From Marinomonas sp. CT5 (GTDB lineage: Bacteria; Pseudomonadota; Gammaproteobacteria; Pseudomonadales; Marinomonadaceae), in NCBI RefSeq assembly GCF_018336975.1, contig NZ_CP025572.1:1395810-1459809 (forward strand): a stretch of DNA of 64,000 bases, given 5' to 3'. The notes under the pieces were generated by a model, which was not told the DNA's origin, ran no database searches, and was given only the letters and a program-made list of their open reading frames with translations. Made by a program: the position numbers and the translations under genes. This document shows, in pieces, positions 46,525 to 55,214 of this stretch; the first letter of the stretch is position 1; each line of letters starts with the position of its first letter.

Positions 46525-47040
46525 GTGGAAAAGGTATTCTGGTTGAGAGAGGGTTTGCTCGCGGGGCGATCTGGTCCAAATCTTGATCCATGGGATTTGG
46601 AAACATTTAAGAATAATGGTTTTTCGGCTATTTTAAGTGTTAATGATGGCGAAATGGTACACGAGAGTTTAATTGAATCATTGGGATTTAATTACGCGAA
46701 TATACCTATGTCATCTAATGCGCCTGTTCAGCCAGGAGATAAAGAGCTTTGTTTAAGGAATCTTCCAAAAGCTATGAAATTTTTGGGTGAAAATTTAAGG
46801 AATGGTCCGGTACTGGTTCACTGCCGTTCTGGAAAAGACCGAACTGGTTTAGTCTTGGCAGCTAGCTTGATAGCCATTGATGGAGCAGAGGTTGATATTT
46901 CTATGATTGAAGTCCTTAAGGTTAGGGAGGTTGCCTTCAGTGCTGATGGATGGATGAGCTTTTCTAAAGGTGTGCTCGAAGCATTTTACTTACAGAACAA
47001 GTCAATGTTGTCTGACTCGTTATCACTTGCCTCAAATTGA
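46525..47040 (+). CDS. Dual-specificity protein phosphatase-like protein
   Basis: This is a 171-residue protein starting at GTG with an AAGGAG site. The cysteine phosphatase signature C-x5-R is seen as VHCRSGKDRTGL near residues 96-107. An aspartate loop may be in AILSVNDGEM. The substrate may be a protein, lipid or nucleotide. It is the second cassette after leader copy A. Confidence 0.82.
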   Translation: MEKVFWLREGLLAGRSGPNLDPWDLETFKNNGFSAILSVNDGEMVHESLIESLGFNYANIPMSSNAPVQPGDKELCLRNLPKAMKFLGENLRNGPVLVHCRSGKDRTGLVLAASLIAIDGAEVDISMIEVLKVREVAFSADGWMSFSKGVLEAFYLQNKSMLSDSLSLASN

Positions 47041-47068
47041 AACGTTAAATTTTTAATCGGGCTTAGTG

Positions 47069-47500
47069 ATGAATATCGAGATCGTAGAAAAAGCAGATCA
47101 TCTTAAGTTGATAGAAGTTTGGGAAGCGTCGGTCAGGGCAACGCATGATTTTCTGGCTGAAGATGATCTACAGGAGTTAAAGCCGTTAATTTTGGAACAG
47201 TATTTTGACGCAGTTGATTTAAGGTGCGTTAAAAACAGTAACGGCGAAGTTCAGGGATTCTGCGGAGTACATGACGGTAATATTGAGATGTTGTTCATCT
47301 CACCTGATGCACGTGGCAAAGGCATTGGTGCCATGTTAGCGGCCCATGCTATCAATGAGCAGGGAGTATCAAAGGTTGATGTAAACGAGCAGAATGAACA
47401 GGCGCTAGGTTTTTACCAGCATATTGGCTTTAAAGTGACAGGCCGATCAGCAGTAGATGGGCAGGGTAAGCCTTATCCTCTGTTGCATATGGCGCTATAA
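47069..47500 (+). CDS. GNAT-family N-acetyltransferase
   Basis: This is a 143-residue acetyltransferase. The acetyl-CoA loop is SPDARGKGIGAML near residues 86-98, and NEQNEQALGFYQHIGF gives the usual C-terminal pattern. It resembles YjaB-type GNATs. ATG at 47069 is preferred over GTG at 47066. Only about 25 bases separate it from the phosphatase gene, without a full attC, so both may belong to one cassette. Confidence 0.88.
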   Translation: MNIEIVEKADHLKLIEVWEASVRATHDFLAEDDLQELKPLILEQYFDAVDLRCVKNSNGEVQGFCGVHDGNIEMLFISPDARGKGIGAMLAAHAINEQGVSKVDVNEQNEQALGFYQHIGFKVTGRSAVDGQGKPYPLLHMAL

Positions 47501-47502
47501 AA

Positions 47503-47583
47503 ATTTAACAAAGCCAGTCACGGTGGTGCCTATTGCATTGCGGCTTCGCCTCCATTCCGTAACCGCGTAGGCTGGTTGGGGTC
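47503..47583 (+). repeat. attC-like site 2
   Basis: ATTTAAC (a fit to RYYYAAC) begins the site and GTTGGGG (close to GTTRRRY) ends it. The inner arms AAGCCAG..ACGG and CCGT..GGCTGGTT pair imperfectly. It lies between the GNAT and VOC genes. Confidence 0.6.
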
Positions 47584-47618
47584 ATGCTACCGACCCGAAA
47601 TCTTCAATAAGGAATACG

Positions 47619-48035
47619 ATGAAACAGAATATTGTCCATATAGCTTTGGTTGTAAAAGACTACGATGAAGCAATAGATTTTTACGTAAACAAACTCAAAT
47701 TTGAGCTTATTGAAGATACCTACCAACCTGAGCAAGATAAACGTTGGGTGGTTGTCGCTCCGCCTAACTCTCATGGTGTTACTCTATTGCTTGCTAAAGC
47801 ATCGAAACCAGAACAGCATGACTTTATTGGAAACCAAACTGGTGGCCGAGTGTTCTTGTTCCTAAATACCGACGATTTTTGGCGTGACTTTGAGCGCATG
47901 AAATCTATTGGTATTAATTTTGTTCGAGAGCCTGCAGAACAAGACTATGGAACGGTAGCAGTGTTTGAAGACTTGTATGGAAACTTGTGGGATCTGCTCC
48001 AACTAAACCCAGACCATCCGATGGCGAAAAGGTAG
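47619..48035 (+). CDS. VOC-family (glyoxalase/bleomycin resistance) protein
   Basis: This is a 138-residue protein with the paired beta-alpha-beta-beta-beta modules of the VOC superfamily: HIALVVKDYDEAIDFYVNKL at the start and VAVFEDLYGNLWDLLQ at the end, where D/N-L-W-x-L-x-Q provides the last metal ligand. It may be a small-molecule lyase, dioxygenase-like enzyme or resistance protein. An AAGGAATACG site precedes the ATG. The gene is a cassette downstream of attC-like site 2. Confidence 0.85.
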   Translation: MKQNIVHIALVVKDYDEAIDFYVNKLKFELIEDTYQPEQDKRWVVVAPPNSHGVTLLLAKASKPEQHDFIGNQTGGRVFLFLNTDDFWRDFERMKSIGINFVREPAEQDYGTVAVFEDLYGNLWDLLQLNPDHPMAKR

Positions 48036-48060
48036 CATAACATGCAATTTAAGAGGGGAT

Positions 48061-48132
48061 CTCAACGCTTGGCAAAAGTTACCCGCCCAGCAGGGCGGAA
48101 TAAACTTTCAGCTCAAAGTCATTGAGAAGTAA
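48061..48132 (-). repeat. Fragment of leader module 1, inverted orientation
   Basis: On the minus strand this reads GTTACTTCTCAATG..TTTATTCCGCCCTGCTGGGCGGGTAACTTTTG in pieces, matching 62064-62130. The hairpin at 48083-48098 is CCGCCC/GGGCGG where other copies have CCGCTC/GAGCGG, a compensated change. Confidence 0.75.
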
Positions 48133-48209
48133 CAAATATACTTGAAGGCCAAAGAGCAACCCCATTCTCCACCTTCTTAATTAGAAGGAAAAATGGGGGT
48201 TAGTGGTAT

Positions 48210-49331
48210 TTACTCCATTTCGTTTAGCAGTTTGCGCCAGCCAACCACATTGGCAGGGCCTTTTACACGAATCATGGTGTTACGAATAAATCGTCCAATG
48301 GGTGAGCGACCTAAGCCGGCGAGTTTAATGATTTTATTCGACTCATTTACCGTCCACGTTACTCTCGCTGTGCGTTGTTGCTGATAGTGTTTTAACGCTT
48401 CGGCTAGTTCGAATTGCTCCAGCGCGTCCGCTAAACAGTTGATGTCTTCTAACGACATGCCAGCGCCTTGTTGCAAGCTTGGCGGGCAACCATGCAAGGC
48501 ATCGCCCACTAACACGACCCGATTAAACAAAGACTCCGTGTTTTTTACCGTTTTTAACTGACCCAGTACGATGGGTTGCTCTGCCGTTAGATTCTTTATG
48601 CAATCTGATACAGGTGAAGCGTAATCGGCAAAGATGTCTTGAATGGCTTGATGGCTAGGCAAGGACGCGAACTTTCCATCGTCATCCATAATCTGGCCGT
48701 AACAATAGACTTCTTCTTCGCTGATCGGGTAAATCATGAAGGCGGAATCATTACCCACGTAGTAAGTTGGCTGAATACCTGCGATAGGCTTTTTCGTGGT
48801 GTATCGCCAGTTGGTCACTTTATGAGAAAGAGGGGCGGAGTCGGTTTGTACCATTTGTCTAACGGAGGAGTTAATACCATCAGCCGCGACAACTAAATCG
48901 TAGGATTTGGTTTCTCCCGATTGAAACGTCACCAGTACGTCATTGTCACCTTGTTTAAGGTCTTCAAGCCAAGTGTTCAACTGAACGGCTTCTGCCATGT
49001 CTTTTCTTAGCACAGACATCAGGTCATCGCGCTTTAACGCGACAAAAGGCGCTTTATTCAGCGGGGCTTGGTGCAACGAAGCAGACGCCAGCGTTTTGCC
49101 AGACGGTAGGGCGTATTCCACTTGGTTTACTTGGTAGGCTAAATCCAGCACTGGCTGACTTAAGCCCAATTTTTCCAATGCCAGCATAGCGTTAGCCGGT
49201 AAGCAAATAGCCGCGCCTTCACTTTCTAGCACTGCAGATTTTTCAATAATATCGACCGCAAATCCCAATGGTTTCAAACGTCGATATAAAGCACAACCTG
49301 CTACCCCAGCACCGACAATTAACACTCGCAT
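48210..49331 (-). CDS. FAD-dependent monooxygenase
   Basis: This is a 373-residue flavoprotein of the UbiH/salicylate hydroxylase type. The dinucleotide motif is VGAGVAGC at residues 6-13, the DG motif is VVAADGINSSVR near 165-176, and the GD motif is VLVGDALHGCPP near 275-286. It probably hydroxylates an aromatic compound with NAD(P)H. It has opposite orientation to the surrounding cassettes and no attC of its own, so it may be an older chromosomal gene. The transcript end has an inverted repeat (48160-48197) without a clear T run. Confidence 0.87.
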   Translation of the reverse strand: MRVLIVGAGVAGCALYRRLKPLGFAVDIIEKSAVLESEGAAICLPANAMLALEKLGLSQPVLDLAYQVNQVEYALPSGKTLASASLHQAPLNKAPFVALKRDDLMSVLRKDMAEAVQLNTWLEDLKQGDNDVLVTFQSGETKSYDLVVAADGINSSVRQMVQTDSAPLSHKVTNWRYTTKKPIAGIQPTYYVGNDSAFMIYPISEEEVYCYGQIMDDDGKFASLPSHQAIQDIFADYASPVSDCIKNLTAEQPIVLGQLKTVKNTESLFNRVVLVGDALHGCPPSLQQGAGMSLEDINCLADALEQFELAEALKHYQQQRTARVTWTVNESNKIIKLAGLGRSPIGRFIRNTMIRVKGPANVVGWRKLLNEME

Positions 49332-49514
49332 TACACTTCTCTCTTTGTTGACTCATGTTGCGGGTATTTTATCGCTAGACGCCAAGAGTATCGATAGGTT
49401 GATGCATTTGAACTAAAAAAATCCATATAAATTAGGGTTTTATACGATTTTGTAGGGATGAGGTGTTCAATCTACCCCAAACTTTTCATCCATGTTGTTA
49501 GATATGGGGTTAGT

Positions 49515-49960
49515 GAGACGATTTTTATCGTAAGGTATATATTGTTTTTAATGATGCTAGGAAGGGGATTTTTAACCGACTCAGAAATGCCAAAAAGTCG
49601 CGTAACTTCGTTGCATCGAAATGACTTCATTTTTGGATGAAAATTAAAATGTAATTTATGGATGAATATACCGTTTATTTTTGAAATGAACGCATTTTTG
49701 CTCGTTTAGCCATTTTAAATAAACCTGTTGCGCACGTTTTGTGCTGGCAGGAAGCAAGGAAGTCTTTTAGTATCAATGAAGTAAGGAGTCATGGCAAAAG
49801 AATAACGCGCTGTGGATAATTGAAATAACAGGCATGCTCGTTTTTATAGTTTTGGAGATTGTTAATATTTATATTAATGGCTTTAGAGTCAGTAATTTAT
49901 AGAGATATTAAGAAGGTTTTAAATATGTTCAAACGCGCATGCGCACTATTAAGCTGTTAG
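49515..49960 (+). repeat. Leader repeat, copy B, ahead of the HEPN cassette
   Basis: This diverged copy of the 3' part of module 1 and all of module 2 is aligned with 44590-45039 and 62490-62940. The hairpin equivalent to 44658-44679 is changed on both arms (GACT..AGTC instead of GACCCT..AGGGTC). It ends at GTTAG, 49956-49960, after which similarity with other copies stops. CGCGCATGCGCACTATTAA just before is shared with copy C. No gene seen from 49332 to 49984. Confidence 0.75.
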
Positions 49961-49984
49961 CTGTTTATCATAGGAGGGAGCTCT

Positions 49985-50860
49985 GTGGAAATTAAAAAGC
50001 TGTTCTTTGGCCTTCATGGTCTCCAGTTACCAGAAACAGATTTTGATCTGGGCAATGGGGTTGTGATTCGAGAAACGTATGCGCACATCTTAGCCCCATT
50101 CATGGTTGCTTTTGCTCCACCCGAAGAGCCAACTAAGCACCATCCAGGTCCGTGGTCTTCTGCATCAGGTGGTATATCCTATGATATTTCAGCAGAGCTA
50201 GTTGTCCCAATTGAAAACAAGGGTGAAACGGATGAGGCCATTCAGACTGCACGTGTTATATTGTTTTTACTTCGGCTTGGGGTTAACCCAGCGATTACAC
50301 TTCCAGTTTTCTCGAATCTAGCTTTTGATCGCGAAAATGCCAATGAAAAACATCAGGCTCTCTATGCATTTGAGGTTCAAAACCGCTCCTTTGCCCTATC
50401 AGTAGAACAAGAGGCCGCAAGTTTTGGATCTCTTAAGTGGGTTCAAGAGCATTGGCAGGTAACACAGGAACTATTGAAGAAAAGTCCTGAGTTCGCTCTC
50501 GCAAAAGAAGCAATTGATCAGGGGCAATTCATCCAAAATACGGCGTTAACACTCGTGTCATTATGGGGAGCGCTTGAAGCGTTATTTTCACCGAGCACAT
50601 CAGAATTGAGGTTTAGGGTTTCGGCTTTAATTGCATCTTTTTTAGAAAAACCGGGGGCAAGCAGAAGAGAACTTCAAAAGAAAGTAGCAAAACTATATGA
50701 CAAGCGTTCTGCTGCTGCTCATGGTCGGCCTAAACATGATGAACAGCACTTGCTGGAAACATTCAATCTACTAAGAAATGTGCTTTTTAAAATTATTGAG
50801 AGCGGTTATGTTCCAAATAATGAACAGTTAGATATCATGTTGTTTGGTTCGGAATCGTAA
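49985..50860 (+). CDS. Apea-like HEPN protein in a cassette
   Basis: This is a 291-residue protein starting at GTG with an AGGAGG site. The C-terminal part is an Apea-like HEPN domain: SLWGALEALFSPSTSELRFR near 190-210, and YDKRSAAAHGR with R241 and H246 forming the R-x4-H RNase motif. The N-terminal 180 residues have no recognised motif. Defence or toxin activity is inferred from the motif and cassette context. It lies between leader copy B and an attC-like site. Confidence 0.7.
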   Translation: MEIKKLFFGLHGLQLPETDFDLGNGVVIRETYAHILAPFMVAFAPPEEPTKHHPGPWSSASGGISYDISAELVVPIENKGETDEAIQTARVILFLLRLGVNPAITLPVFSNLAFDRENANEKHQALYAFEVQNRSFALSVEQEAASFGSLKWVQEHWQVTQELLKKSPEFALAKEAIDQGQFIQNTALTLVSLWGALEALFSPSTSELRFRVSALIASFLEKPGASRRELQKKVAKLYDKRSAAAHGRPKHDEQHLLETFNLLRNVLFKIIESGYVPNNEQLDIMLFGSES

Positions 50861-50865
50861 CTATC

Positions 50866-50965
50866 AGCTAACAAACGCATCAAAAAAGACGTCTAAAGCT
50901 TGGCTGGCGCTCATTCTTCGCTAATTTTAGCCAAGCATTATTCGCATTTTATGCGGGCGTTACGA
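50866..50965 (+). repeat. attC-like site 3
   Basis: GCTAACAAACGCATCAAAAA starts the site and TTTTATGCGGGCGTTACG ends it; these arms pair as in Vibrio repeats. The inner stem GCTTGGCT / AGCCAAGC is perfect (50898-50905 and 50929-50936). It is the clearest attC in the window. Confidence 0.85.
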
Positions 50966-50980
50966 CTTATAGGAGACTTT

Positions 50981-51295
50981 ATGGCACTTCAAGATCAACC
51001 CGCTTACATTATCAAAATGCGCGCCAAACCGGGCCTAGGCGACAAGCTTTTCGAGTTGGCGAGCACTGGAATGACGAAATCAGGGGCTTCCGATCGATTC
51101 ATCATTGCTCGTGAGGACGGAGACCCAGACATCCTTTGGAACGTTGAGGTTTTTATATCCGAGGAAGCGAAAGCCAACTATGAAAATAGCCCGCTCGCTG
51201 ACGAACTTCGCGACGAGATAATTAGCCTTTTGGCTGAGCCGCCCATGCGCATTCCAGTTCATCCATATGCCGCTCTTCCAATCGATGAGTCCTAA
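50981..51295 (+). CDS. Antibiotic biosynthesis monooxygenase (ABM) domain protein
   Basis: This is a 104-residue dimeric alpha/beta-barrel type protein. AYIIKMRAKPGLGDKLFEL is the usual start, and WNVEVFISEEAKANYENSP gives the second half with a terminal proline-rich tail. ABM proteins include quinol monooxygenases and heme oxygenase-like enzymes. ATG at 50981 follows an AGGAG site. It is a cassette between two attC-like sites. Confidence 0.8.
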   Translation: MALQDQPAYIIKMRAKPGLGDKLFELASTGMTKSGASDRFIIAREDGDPDILWNVEVFISEEAKANYENSPLADELRDEIISLLAEPPMRIPVHPYAALPIDES

Positions 51296-51349
51296 CCATT
51301 CATTTAAGCCGACGCCGTTCTGCAGCGCGGCTTAATTCATGCGTCATAC
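51290..51349 (+). repeat. attC-like site 4 (60-base class)
   Basis: CCTAACCATTCATTTAAGCC starts it and GCGCGGCTTAATTCATGCGTC ends the pairing arm (split here for reading: AAGCCG pairs with CGGCTT). It is very similar in form to aadA-type attC sites of mobile integrons, unlike the Vibrio-type site just upstream. Confidence 0.8.
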
Positions 51350-51354
51350 AAATC

Positions 51355-51771
51355 ATGAAAACTGAAGATCAATTCAAAGATTGCGAAAGACTAGAACGCT
51401 ATATCGTTCGTAATTCTCTTATAAGTGTTATGAACAACACTAAATGGGAAAAGCTTCGAACCTTGATGCTTGAAGAAACTGAGCGTCAACCCGTTTGGCG
51501 TGTACGCTGCCTAAGGGATAAACAAGAAACTGAACCGCAATGGGACGGAGACTGGTACTACCACCTGCCAGAATACAAATATATTGAGTGGCTCGAAATA
51601 TATCCAATTAACAAAGAGCGTCGAGGGCATGTACTTCCTGATAGAGTCACAGACAATACCGAGTACTTTACCAGCCTACTCAAGTGTCATAGCATTCCCT
51701 TTAGTATTGAGGGTGAGTCAATAAGAATTTGGGGCTACCAATGGCCAGGTCAAACGGTAGAGTTCGTATAA
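51355..51771 (+). CDS. DUF6678-like protein
   Basis: This is a 138-residue protein. NNTKWEKLRTLM, WRVRCL and WDGDWYYHLPEYKYIEWLEI match my recollection of DUF6678, a family of unknown function. It starts 6 bases after attC-like site 4, which leaves room for no ribosome site except within the attC arm. Cassette gene; function unknown. Confidence 0.7.
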   Translation: MKTEDQFKDCERLERYIVRNSLISVMNNTKWEKLRTLMLEETERQPVWRVRCLRDKQETEPQWDGDWYYHLPEYKYIEWLEIYPINKERRGHVLPDRVTDNTEYFTSLLKCHSIPFSIEGESIRIWGYQWPGQTVEFV

Positions 51772-51880
51772 GAAGGCTAAGCACAATCGTTCAATGCAAA
51801 ACGCATTTCACTGTATCTCGCTACGCTCGGCATGTGTTGGCGGCGTCAATCCCCCCTTAGACGCAATCCCGATTATGAGA
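51772..51880 (+). repeat. Possible degenerate attC site 5
   Basis: GGCTAAGCACAATCGTTCAA lies just after the DUF6678 gene and GGCGTCAATCC about 65 bases later. The arms pair poorly. It would close the cassette array before the core gene dgt. Confidence 0.35.
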
Positions 51881-51907
51881 TTTTATCAAAAAGGGGAATT
51901 GACCAAA

Positions 51908-53254
51908 TTACATTGGTTCAAATACCGAGCCTAGGCTTGGCACGAACAATTTATTGTACATACGGCTGGCGTAGTCGTCGGTCATGGAAGCCATGTAGTC
52001 ACAGATGATGCGCAGTCCATTTTCTCCTCGTTCTTGGCTTTTCTGCCATTCGTTGGCGATCTCTCTTGGAAGTAATCGACTCGGATCGGCGGAGTAGGCT
52101 TCGAACATTTCCAATAACATTTGCTGTCCTTTGTAGACGAGCATTTGTACTTCTGGACGTTGGATGATGTGTTGCATTTCAAATTGCTTTAACAAGTTTA
52201 GTGCTTGGCGTTGGCCTTCGGGCAAGCCCACTTGAAAGCGCAGTAACGGGTGCTCAAATTGTGTTTTTTCGATGACTCGACATGAGGTGATGAACCAGCT
52301 AACTAAGCTGCCAATGGCTTCTTTACGAAGGTGGCTTTGGCGGCTGAATAATTGGGTGCGGATGTCGTTTAAGTGTTCGATTAAAAAGGGTGAAGCCAGC
52401 GCGGCTAATTTGGGTTCTAGGTGCTCTAGCCACATGTCTTTGGTGACCATGCCAAGGACGATGGCATCTTCAAGGTCATGGACGCCGTAGGCGATGTCAT
52501 CAGCCAGATCCATGATGCTGGTATCGAAGCTGGCGTGCTTGGCTTTGGCGTGGCCATCAGGGTTCGTTTTTTGGACTTCTTGTAACAGTACTTTGTCAGA
52601 TTGGCTAAAGGGTTCGATGATCCAGTTAAGTAGGTCTTGTTCTTCTTGATAGACACACTTTGGTGGCGCCCAGTGAGATGCTTTGAACTGGCGAAAATTA
52701 TTTGGTTTTTCAGGGTATTTGCCAACCACGCTGGCATGTAAGACGGGGTATTTTAAAACACCGAGTAAGGTGCGGCGTGTGACATCCATACCAAAAATGG
52801 GAGAGTAAGATCCGCGTTTACCTAAAATTCTTAGGGACTGTGCGTTGCCTTCAAAGCCTCCATAATTTTGCATCATGTAGTTGAGGGCGACTTCACCACC
52901 ATGGCCAAAAGGTGGGTGGCCTATATCGTGACTTAAGCAAACGGTTTCAATTAACGAGTCGTCCGCAAGCCAAGGTTGAAAATCCGCATCTTCTGGTGAG
53001 CTAAATTTTAGTTGATGGACTATGCCGTTGCCAATTTGGGCTACTTCTAGAGAGTGTGTTAATCGAGTGCGGCTGTAGTCATTTTGTCTGATGGCGAGGA
53101 TTTGAGTTTTGGATTGCAGACGTCGAAAAGCCGCACTATGAATGATTCTGGCTCTGTCACGTTGATAAGGTGTTCGGTAGTCGTTGTCACGGGATTCTTG
53201 ATGGCCGGATTGTCTTTCGTGCCAAGGTCTCATTATGTCTTGCGTGGTTGTCAT
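51908..53254 (-). CDS. dgt: dGTPase-like HD-domain triphosphohydrolase
   Basis: This is a 448-residue protein of the deoxyguanosinetriphosphate triphosphohydrolase-like family. The HD metal site is RLTHSLEVAQ (H), CLSHDIGHPPFGHGGE (HD) and MDLADDIAYGVHDLED (D). It hydrolyses dNTPs to nucleoside and triphosphate and may influence dNTP pools and phage growth. Normal length. It marks the return to core genes after the cassettes. Confidence 0.92.
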   Translation of the reverse strand: MTTTQDIMRPWHERQSGHQESRDNDYRTPYQRDRARIIHSAAFRRLQSKTQILAIRQNDYSRTRLTHSLEVAQIGNGIVHQLKFSSPEDADFQPWLADDSLIETVCLSHDIGHPPFGHGGEVALNYMMQNYGGFEGNAQSLRILGKRGSYSPIFGMDVTRRTLLGVLKYPVLHASVVGKYPEKPNNFRQFKASHWAPPKCVYQEEQDLLNWIIEPFSQSDKVLLQEVQKTNPDGHAKAKHASFDTSIMDLADDIAYGVHDLEDAIVLGMVTKDMWLEHLEPKLAALASPFLIEHLNDIRTQLFSRQSHLRKEAIGSLVSWFITSCRVIEKTQFEHPLLRFQVGLPEGQRQALNLLKQFEMQHIIQRPEVQMLVYKGQQMLLEMFEAYSADPSRLLPREIANEWQKSQERGENGLRIICDYMASMTDDYASRMYNKLFVPSLGSVFEPM

Positions 53255-53365
53255 GCTCTTAATCCACTTAGTTTAATAACTTTCAATCTTTCATTAAAAC
53301 ACGATATAGGTCAATGTTCGTAAAAATGGGATTGGGCATAATGTAACCAACTATAAGGAATCTTT

Positions 53366-53671
53366 ATGCTTAATACACAACATCTTATTACTTTTAAAGC
53401 CTTGGTTGAAACGGGAAGTTTTACAAAAACAGCGAAGCTGTTGGGTTTAACTCAACCTGCGGTCAGCCAACATATTCAAAAATTAGAGCGTGATTTAGGT
53501 GAGCCGCTGTTGATTCGGCATGGTCGAATAACCGATATGACGCCAGCGGGTGAAGTTTTACTGCAACATATAAAAGAGCTTGAAGCTTGTTATGATGGTT
53601 TTATCTTATCTTGGCAAAACTATTTGACTAGCAAATCAACTGATGTATTCCAAGCAAGTAAAAGTGCCTGA
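53366..53671 (+). CDS. LysR-type HTH protein lacking the effector domain
   Basis: This is a 101-residue protein. Residues 1-65 form a complete LysR winged helix (TFKALVETGSFTKTAKLLGL, TQPAVSQHIQKLE). The usual 200-residue ligand domain is absent; only a short helix follows. The stop codon is inside a strong terminator stem, so the short form seems to be stable rather than a recent truncation. It may act as a constitutive or competing regulator. Confidence 0.8.
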   Translation: MLNTQHLITFKALVETGSFTKTAKLLGLTQPAVSQHIQKLERDLGEPLLIRHGRITDMTPAGEVLLQHIKELEACYDGFILSWQNYLTSKSTDVFQASKSA

Positions 53672-53696
53672 TTGTATGAATCAGGCACTTTTTGCT
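53661..53696. terminator. Bidirectional terminator between the LysR-like gene and cysH
   Basis: AAAGTGCCTGATT pairs with AATCAGGCACTTT over GTATG, with T runs on the plus strand and A runs upstream that serve the minus strand. It contains the LysR-like stop codon. Confidence 0.88.
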
Positions 53697-53714
53697 TTTT
53701 TAGAAAAAGTTGGT

Positions 53715-54449
53715 TTATTGCTGAGTGCTGGGTATGAGATTACCGATATGCAGGCCGCATTCTTTGTGTTCTGATTCTTCCCACCACCAGCGACCTTCAC
53801 GTTCGTGCTGGTTTGGTAAGATAGGTCGAGTACAAGGCTCGCAACCGATACTGGTAAAGCCTTTCAAATGCAATTCATTATATGGAACGTCAAACATTTT
53901 GATGTAGTTCCAAACGTCTCCCGATGACCAGTTAGCCAACGGGTTGAATTTAAATAGATCTTTTTCATTTGTGCTAAAAGCACTGTCTTTTTCAGCAAAG
54001 GCTAGAACGTTACGTGTGCCTGGGCTTTGGTCTTTACGCTGTCCTGTGATCCATGCGTCTAGCGTGGCTAATTTGCGTTTAAGCGGTTTTACTTTACGAA
54101 TACCACAGCACTCTTTATGACCATCTTCAAAAAAGCTAAACAAACCTTTTTCACGGGTGAATTGTTCCAGTTCTTCTCGATCGGGAGACAGTATGTCTAT
54201 ATTGATTTTGTAGTGTTTACGGACCTGCTCGATAAAGCGATAGGTTTCAGGATGTAGGCGACCTGTATCAAGAGAAAATACGTGAATGTCTTTTTTAGCT
54301 TTGACGGCCATGTCAATGAGAATAACATCTTCTGCGCCACTAAAAGAAATGGCAATGTTGTCGAATTCCTTCATCGCGTTATGGATGATTTTTTGAGCTT
54401 CGTCTTCTTTGTTGTTGGCAATAAAAGACGTTAAATCAAATGCAGGCAT
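53715..54449 (-). CDS. cysH: Assimilatory adenylylsulfate (APS) reductase type CysH
   Basis: This is a 244-residue enzyme of cysteine synthesis that reduces activated sulfate to sulfite with thioredoxin. [14 protein letters not shown] is the PP-loop and KECGLHIG the catalytic cysteine motif. Two extra cysteine pairs, KECCGIRK and GCEPCTRP, form the CC/CxxC set that binds a [4Fe-4S] cluster. That set marks APS reductases rather than PAPS reductases as in E. coli. Confidence 0.92.
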   Translation of the reverse strand: MPAFDLTSFIANNKEDEAQKIIHNAMKEFDNIAISFSGAEDVILIDMAVKAKKDIHVFSLDTGRLHPETYRFIEQVRKHYKINIDILSPDREELEQFTREKGLFSFFEDGHKECCGIRKVKPLKRKLATLDAWITGQRKDQSPGTRNVLAFAEKDSAFSTNEKDLFKFNPLANWSSGDVWNYIKMFDVPYNELHLKGFTSIGCEPCTRPILPNQHEREGRWWWEESEHKECGLHIGNLIPSTQQ

Positions 54450-54555
54450 AGTAAATTTTACCGTGTTCTAAGTTACGTTGGCTGTACCTTATCAATTTGT
54501 GTCGACGAAATAAAAGACGAAAGAACACTATCCTTATAATACTAAATGAACTGGT

Positions 54556-55206
54556 TCAGCGTTGGTGCCTTGCGAGGGTTTGATAAAGCCCATATAAAAT
54601 GCCGGCGGTCACACCCCAAATACGAATTTCTTCATAATTTATTTCGAAGTAACCACGGGAAATTTTATCGAGCTTTTTCTTTCTGAAACGATAGTTTTGA
54701 GGCGTTAGTAAGTAGCGTAAAGGCACCCAGTGAACGGATTTTACTTCGTCTTCACACAGGCTTAGTTCGCTTTTTCGGGTCATTTCAGCCACGATGGGTT
54801 TAATGCAATATCCAGAGATGGTGCAGTATTCACCTAACTCTCCTAATAGATCGAAGCAATCGGGTGATAAACCGACTTCTTCCAGTGTTTCTCGTAAAGC
54901 CGTGTATTGGATGCTGGCGTCATCGGGATCATGTTTGCCACCGGGGAAGGCAATTTGTCCTGGATGGTTGCGCATGTGCAATGCGCGTTGTGTTAAAAGT
55001 ACATACAGCTCACCATCTTCTGGTTCTCGCCAAATAGGTATGAGCACCGCAGCAGATCGGTAAGTTAAATCATAACCATTCGGAAACATTTCTTCGTCTG
55101 GGTTATGAATCTGTTGCGCATAAGGTGCTCTGTCTAATGCTGCGCGAATATCGTCCAAGCTAAAATCGATGGGAGGAGCATTCAAAAACTGCTCTATGTC
55201 AGACAT
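54556..55206 (-). CDS. Nudix hydrolase, CoA pyrophosphatase (NudL-like)
   Basis: This is a 216-residue protein with LLTQRALHMRNHPGQIAFPGG, the NuCoA-type motif, running into the Nudix box (GGKHDPDD..RETLEEVGL). NudL hydrolyses CoA and acyl-CoA to phosphopantetheine and 3',5'-ADP. The ATG at 55206 is chosen because it lies 8 bases after the pabB stop; a longer frame would overlap pabB. Co-transcribed with pabB. Confidence 0.88.
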   Translation of the reverse strand: MSDIEQFLNAPPIDFSLDDIRAALDRAPYAQQIHNPDEEMFPNGYDLTYRSAAVLIPIWREPEDGELYVLLTQRALHMRNHPGQIAFPGGKHDPDDASIQYTALRETLEEVGLSPDCFDLLGELGEYCTISGYCIKPIVAEMTRKSELSLCEDEVKSVHWVPLRYLLTPQNYRFRKKKLDKISRGYFEINYEEIRIWGVTAGILYGLYQTLARHQR

Positions 55207-55214
55207 GATACGGC

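Noticed and set aside
47037..47068. Possible attC site between the phosphatase and GNAT genes
   Set aside because: Only a short AACGTTAAAT string is present, with no pairing arms; the gap is too short for an attC.
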